Source: Acidovorax sp. NO-1 (GTDB lineage: Bacteria; Pseudomonadota; Gammaproteobacteria; Burkholderiales; Burkholderiaceae_C). Taken from it: 64,000 nucleotides of DNA. Every line of letters begins with the position of its first letter. Position 1 is the first letter of the stretch. The position numbers and the translations under genes are program-made. The notes beneath the pieces were generated by a model. It saw only the letters and a list, made by a program, of their open reading frames with translations, was not told the DNA's origin and ran no database searches. Location: positions 1 to 64,000 of the forward strand of contig NZ_AGTS01000063.1 in assembly GCF_000238595.1 (NCBI RefSeq), written 5' to 3'. This document shows positions 61,248 to 64,000 of this stretch, piece after piece.

Positions 61248-62402
61248 GTGTTGCGCCTCGCTTCTTCACCCGCTTTTCCCCTGTCTGCCGTGGCCCTGGT
61301 GGCCTGCTCTCTGGCCACCGCCAGTGCGTTTGCCCAGGACGTGCAAACCGTCAAGATCGCCCACGCGGGCCCCGTTTCGGGCGGCATTGCCCACATCGGC
61401 AAGGACACCGAAAACGGTGTGCGCCTGGCCATTGACGACCTGAACGCCCAGAACCTCGTCATCGGCGGCAAGAAGATCAAATTTGAAATTGCGGCCGAAG
61501 ACGATGCGGGCGACCCGCGCCAGGCCACCGCCGTGGCCCAGAAGCTGTGCGACCAGAAGGTTGCGGGCGTGGTGGGCCACCTGCAGTCGGGCACGTCCAT
61601 CCCCGCATCGGCCATCTATGCCAAGTGCGACCTGCCCCACATCACGGCCTCGGCCTCCAACCCCGACCTGACCAAACCCGGCCACAAGACCACTTTCCGC
61701 CTGATCGCCAACGACAACGCGCTGGGTGCGGCGCTGGCGCTGTTTGGTGCCGACCACCAGAAGCTGAAAAGCGTTGCCATCATCGACGACCGCACGGCCT
61801 ACGGCCAGGGCGTGGCCTCGGTCTTCAAGGCCACGGCGCTGCAAAAGGGCCTGAAGGTGGTGGGCGAGGAGTTCACCAACGACAAGGCCACCGATTTCAT
61901 GGCCATCCTGACGTCCATCAAGAACAAGAAGCCTGACGCGATCTTCTACGGCGGCCTGGACGCGCAAGCCGGCCCCATGCTGCGCCAGATGGAGCAGCTG
62001 GGCCTGGGCAACGTGAAGTACTTTGGCGGTGACGCACTGTGCACCGAAAAGCTGCCCGAGCTGTCGGGCAAAACCCCCGCGCTCAAGAACGTGACCTGCG
62101 CCACCGGTGGTGCGTCGGTGGACAAGATGCAGGGCGGCGCAGACTGGAAGAAGCGCTACGACGCCAAGTTTCCCGGCCAGTTCCAGATCTATAGCCCCTA
62201 CGCCTATGACGCCGCCATGGTGCTGGCCGACGCCATGAAGCGCGCCAACTCGGTGGACCCCAAAGTCTTCGCGCCCTTTATCGCCAAGACCGAATACAAG
62301 GGCGTGACCGCCAACATCGCCTTTACCGCCAAGGGCGAGCTGACAGCCCCCGCCGTGACGCTCTATACCTTCAAGGACGGCAGCCGCGTGGCGCTGAACT
62401 GA
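61248..62402 (+). CDS. Branched-chain amino-acid-type ABC transporter binding protein
   Basis: About 384 aa from the GTG at 61248, supported by GGAG about 12 bases upstream (a TTG at 61221 adds 9 residues). A signal peptide ends A-T-A-S-A-F-A-Q (about 20-27). The mature protein is a type I periplasmic binding protein of the LivJ/LivK family, with V-K-I-A-H-A-G-P-V-S-G, G-V-R-L-A-I-D-D-L-N-A and D-P-R-Q-A-T-A-V-A. No permease or ATPase genes adjoin, so it is an orphan or serves a distant transporter. It ends at a strong terminator. Confidence 0.88.
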   Translation: MLRLASSPAFPLSAVALVACSLATASAFAQDVQTVKIAHAGPVSGGIAHIGKDTENGVRLAIDDLNAQNLVIGGKKIKFEIAAEDDAGDPRQATAVAQKLCDQKVAGVVGHLQSGTSIPASAIYAKCDLPHITASASNPDLTKPGHKTTFRLIANDNALGAALALFGADHQKLKSVAIIDDRTAYGQGVASVFKATALQKGLKVVGEEFTNDKATDFMAILTSIKNKKPDAIFYGGLDAQAGPMLRQMEQLGLGNVKYFGGDALCTEKLPELSGKTPALKNVTCATGGASVDKMQGGADWKKRYDAKFPGQFQIYSPYAYDAAMVLADAMKRANSVDPKVFAPFIAKTEYKGVTANIAFTAKGELTAPAVTLYTFKDGSRVALN

Positions 62403-62428
62403 CGCCTGCAGCGCTTGCGCTGAGTTGG

Positions 62429-62453
62429 ACGGCCGCCCTGTGCGGCCGTTTTT
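62429..62453 (+). terminator. Rho-independent terminator after the ABC binding protein gene
   Basis: An 8-bp perfect stem (62429-62436 with 62442-62449, arm ACGGCCGC) with a 5-base loop followed by Ts. Confidence 0.88.
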
Positions 62454-62533
62454 GCGTGCGCGCTTTGGCTTTACAGTCAGGCCCCTGTGCAAGATTGCAG
62501 GCGGGCCATCGGTGTCCGCCAAGGAGCCAAGGT

Positions 62534-62776
62534 ATGCGCGCAATGCTGGGATTGGTCGGGCTGGTGGTGGTACTGGCGGTGGTGGGCTTGCTTGCCAAGA
62601 AGCAGACGTCCGCCACGCGCACGCCGGTGCCGTCGCTGCAGACGGCGCCCGGCGCTGTGGCGCCTGCGTCGGCACCGACGGTGCGCGACCAGAGCCAGCA
62701 GATCCAGCAGCAGGTGAAGCAACAGGTGGAAGGCCTGCTGCAGCAGACCCGGCCCATGCCGGATGAAGAAAAATAA
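62534..62776 (+). CDS. Small single-pass membrane protein
   Basis: An 80-aa protein. The ATG has AAGGAG about 8 bases upstream. A membrane helix (about 3-21, L-G-L-V-G-L-V-V-V-L-A-V-V-G-L-L) is followed by a Pro/Ala/Thr linker and a Gln-rich helical tail (Q-Q-I-Q-Q-Q-V-K-Q-Q-V-E, about 56-67). No family is recognised. Its stop codon abuts the dispersed repeat that leads into tadA. Confidence 0.65.
   Translation: MRAMLGLVGLVVVLAVVGLLAKKQTSATRTPVPSLQTAPGAVAPASAPTVRDQSQQIQQQVKQQVEGLLQQTRPMPDEEK

Positions 62777-64000
<1,224 letters not shown>

Overview
The window looks like a chromosome of a betaproteobacterium of the Comamonadaceae (Acidovorax-like). Support comes from high-GC codon use, the backbone gene set (def, glnD, map, purL, egtBD, tadA), and a dispersed ~60-bp hairpin repeat of a kind I recognise from Acidovorax/Comamonas genomes. 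That repeat occurs five times between 46.7 and 62.8 kb and I saw no copy left of the tRNA genes.

Two very different halves meet at a tandem tRNA-Asn pair (40.88-41.08 kb). Everything to the left (1 to ~40.8 kb) reads as most of an integrative conjugative element or integrated plasmid; its far end and any integrase lie outside the window. 0.7-4.1 kb is a leading/maintenance region (ssb, DUF932, parA, parB), followed by a LOTUS-like gene, a candidate oriT (about 5.2 kb), a MobC-like gene and a MOBP relaxase. Three copies of one 21-bp palindrome around parB are candidate parS sites. 7.1-10.9 kb holds a four-gene cargo cassette (DUF5131 three-Cys protein, two TcmP-family proteins and a TIR-domain protein) that looks like an uncharacterised, possibly anti-phage, system. 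11.1-28.2 kb is a nearly unbroken minus-strand conjugation operon: a TrbM-like protein, VirB1-2-3-4, a small Cys-rich protein, VirB6-5-8-9-10-11, VirD4, an OmpA-like lipoprotein, an LPD7 protein, DUF1173 and a Fic protein.

28.3-40.7 kb is accessory cargo. It begins with an SOS locus (umuD/umuC divergent from a SRAP peptidase gene). An IS1595-family element has inserted exactly into the 8-bp spacer of the reconstructed LexA box, and umuC also carries a frameshift. An IS5-type remnant follows, then a LuxR-type solo regulator with a 145-aa companion, an ACT-domain protein, a fatty-acid desaturase translationally coupled to a membrane transporter, an ArgP-like LysR regulator, a CoiA-like protein and an AlpA-type regulator near the tRNA border.

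From 41 kb on the genes are housekeeping or metabolic: YbaN-like protein, peptide deformylase, GlnD, methionine aminopeptidase, PurL, a DUF808 protein, OmpW, a DUF457-type hydrolase, a Tat-exported intradiol dioxygenase, ergothioneine genes egtD-egtB, a frameshifted chromate transporter, MetY, a U32 peptidase (RlhA-like), an amino-acid ABC binding protein, a small membrane protein, and a TadA-haloalkane-dehalogenase-like fusion running off the right edge. The dispersed repeat has been absorbed into function several times here: 20 in-frame codons of purL, the apparent purL terminator, the stop codon of the U32 gene, and the whole 5' leader of tadA.
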